Positions 63,132-64,000 of a stretch of DNA of 64,000 bases are shown here, piece by piece. Within the stretch, counting starts at the first letter, position 1; each line of letters starts with the position of its first letter. The notes beneath the pieces are model-generated. The model had not been told where the DNA came from. It saw only the letters and a list, made by a program, of their open reading frames with translations, and made no database searches. The stretch covers positions 19,007-83,006 of the forward strand of contig CADAKH010000009.1 of the NCBI GenBank assembly GCA_902788505.1, in the 5' to 3' direction. Source of the DNA: Oscillospiraceae bacterium. Its GTDB lineage: Bacteria; Bacillota; Clostridia; Saccharofermentanales; Saccharofermentanaceae. The position numbers and the translations under genes are program-made.

Positions 63132-63794
63132 ATGTTAGAAACAAAAGACCTTATTGATTTGACACATACCCTTGCCGCTCCTATTCTGGAAGACAAGAAG
63201 TACCCCTGGGAAGCACTTCCTCTTATCAAGGATTTTATCCTCGCATTAGGTCCCACACTTGATCCTGAAGTATATGAGAACAAAGGAGAGGAAATCTGGA
63301 TCGCAAAAAGCGCAAAGGTTTTCGATTCCGCATATATTGCAGGTCCCTGCATTATCGGACCTGAGACTGAAGTGCGTCAGTGTGCTTTCATCAGAGGCAG
63401 CGCTCTTATCGGAAGCAAGTGCGTTATCGGTAATTCAACAGAGCTCAAGAATGTAATCATCAGCGACAATGTTCAGGTTCCGCATTACAACTATGTAGGC
63501 GATTCCATTCTCGGTTTCAAGTCACATCTCGGTGCCGGCGCCATCACTTCAAATGTTAAGTCTGATAAGACTCTCGTTTGTGTTAAGAACGGTGATGAAG
63601 TTATCGAGACAGGCCTTAAGAAGTTTGCCGCAATCGTAGGCGATAATGTTGAAGTGGGATGCCAGAGCGTTCTTAATCCCGGTACTGTTATCGGAAGAGG
63701 TTCAAGAGTTTATCCGCTTTCAAGAGTAAGAGGCGTAATCCCTGAGAAGCATATCTTCAAGGATGCTGATCACATCGTAGCTATTGAAGAGTAA
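63132..63794 (+). CDS. Left-handed beta-helix nucleotidyltransferase-like protein (GlmU C-terminal type)
   Basis: 220 residues of hexapeptide repeats: IWIAKSAKVFDSAYIAGPCI, ALIGSKCVIGNSTELKNVII and VGDNVEVGCQSVLNPGTVIG. It resembles the acetyltransferase part of GlmU without the uridyltransferase domain. The next gene after cdaA is usually glmM, which makes a role in cell-wall sugar supply plausible; the reaction cannot be deduced. AGAAAGGA lies 8 bases before the ATG. Confidence 0.82.
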   Translation: MLETKDLIDLTHTLAAPILEDKKYPWEALPLIKDFILALGPTLDPEVYENKGEEIWIAKSAKVFDSAYIAGPCIIGPETEVRQCAFIRGSALIGSKCVIGNSTELKNVIISDNVQVPHYNYVGDSILGFKSHLGAGAITSNVKSDKTLVCVKNGDEVIETGLKKFAAIVGDNVEVGCQSVLNPGTVIGRGSRVYPLSRVRGVIPEKHIFKDADHIVAIEE

Positions 63795-63817
63795 GATACT
63801 TGCAAAAAGATGATCCG

Positions 63818-63862
63818 AAAGTCTGAACTTGCCGCATAGGTTCAAGTTCAGACTTTTTTTGA
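63818..63862 (+). terminator. Terminator of the cdaA operon
   Basis: AAAGTCTGAACTTG (63818-63831) and CAAGTTCAGACTTT (63843-63856) are perfect 14-base arms followed by T-rich sequence. Confidence 0.9.
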
Positions 63863-63973
63863 ACTGACCATTGCATCAGAACAAGCTGATCTTTCATGCA
63901 CAAAAACCTGCTAACCAAAATCAAGAGCTTGTTGGCAGTTTTCTGTTTTGAAATAACTGGGCATAGCAAACAG

Positions 63974-64000
63974 ACCGGAGTCAAATCCGGTTTTTGTTTT
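63974..64000 (+). terminator. Terminator at the right edge
   Basis: ACCGGA (63974-63979) and TCCGGT (63986-63991) around GTCAAA, then TTTTTGTTTT to the end. No coding gene lies between the previous terminator and this one, so it could end a short RNA. A promoter for such an RNA was not found. Confidence 0.6.

Overview
The window looks like a chromosomal stretch from a low-to-mid GC Firmicute of the class Clostridia. The evidence is a SAM-I riboswitch in front of metK, a Tad pilus locus with an FHA protein, PadR and HAAS-type regulation, separate GluRS and GlnRS, cdaA, rsfS and ssrA. Genus and species cannot be named from the sequence alone. Apart from the 149 bases at the left edge (32% G+C by my count), I see no phage, transposase, CRISPR or tRNA gene. 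Most of the window is ordinary core genome, with some accessory genes.

Layout. 1-5400: a leftward Tad pilus operon (TadZ-like, tadA, a fused tadB-tadC, a Flp pilin missing from ordinary gene lists, and an FHA membrane protein), followed by the start of an AT-rich nuclease-like gene. 5470-10221: the metK promoter and SAM riboswitch, metK, recD2 and comF. 10232-16969: mraY (leftward), then argS, an M3 oligopeptidase, an rRNA m5C methyltransferase and rdgB. 17000-21833: an operon with a ThrR/PheB-type ACT regulator, hom, purD, fused nadD-yqeK and rsfS. 21954-30299: comEA, birA, an HD-GYP protein, a MATE exporter, a CPBP protease, a TetR regulator and a Gly/His/Ser-rich zinc-ribbon membrane protein. 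30535-35433: a small membrane protein, a flavoprotein, tmRNA, a zinc-ribbon protein, a membrane-anchored amidase homologue and a padR-HAAS operon with a micro-membrane protein. 35527-42099: lipid genes, namely an unusual permease-acyltransferase fusion, PlsC and an acyl-CoA synthetase, then a YgjP-type protease. 42170-47796: a giant DUF4011-type helicase-nuclease and a tail-anchored protein. 47874-55406: uracil permease and upp, an amino-acid ABC transporter with a C-S lyase, and a TetR-EFR1 pair. 55798-63794: glnS, gltX, an AroB-like protein, an M28-like lipoprotein, a fused cdaA-ybbR and a left-handed beta-helix protein.

The signals most worth following up are regulatory. The Tad operon and comEA, both parts of DNA-uptake machines, share a triple TTGTCGG array at nearly the same distance from a -10 box. 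Five genes have a -10 hexamer 6-10 bases before the start codon and no ribosome binding site, as expected for leaderless mRNAs. Seven intergenic regions carry arrays of a short word repeated in both or one orientation; the word usually differs between loci but is reused within each. One of these, before a tetR gene, folds on paper into a 71-base three-way junction. Among proteins, the NCS1 permease-PlsC-zinc ribbon fusion, the CdaA-YbbR fusion and three enzyme homologues that have lost catalytic or metal-binding residues stand out.
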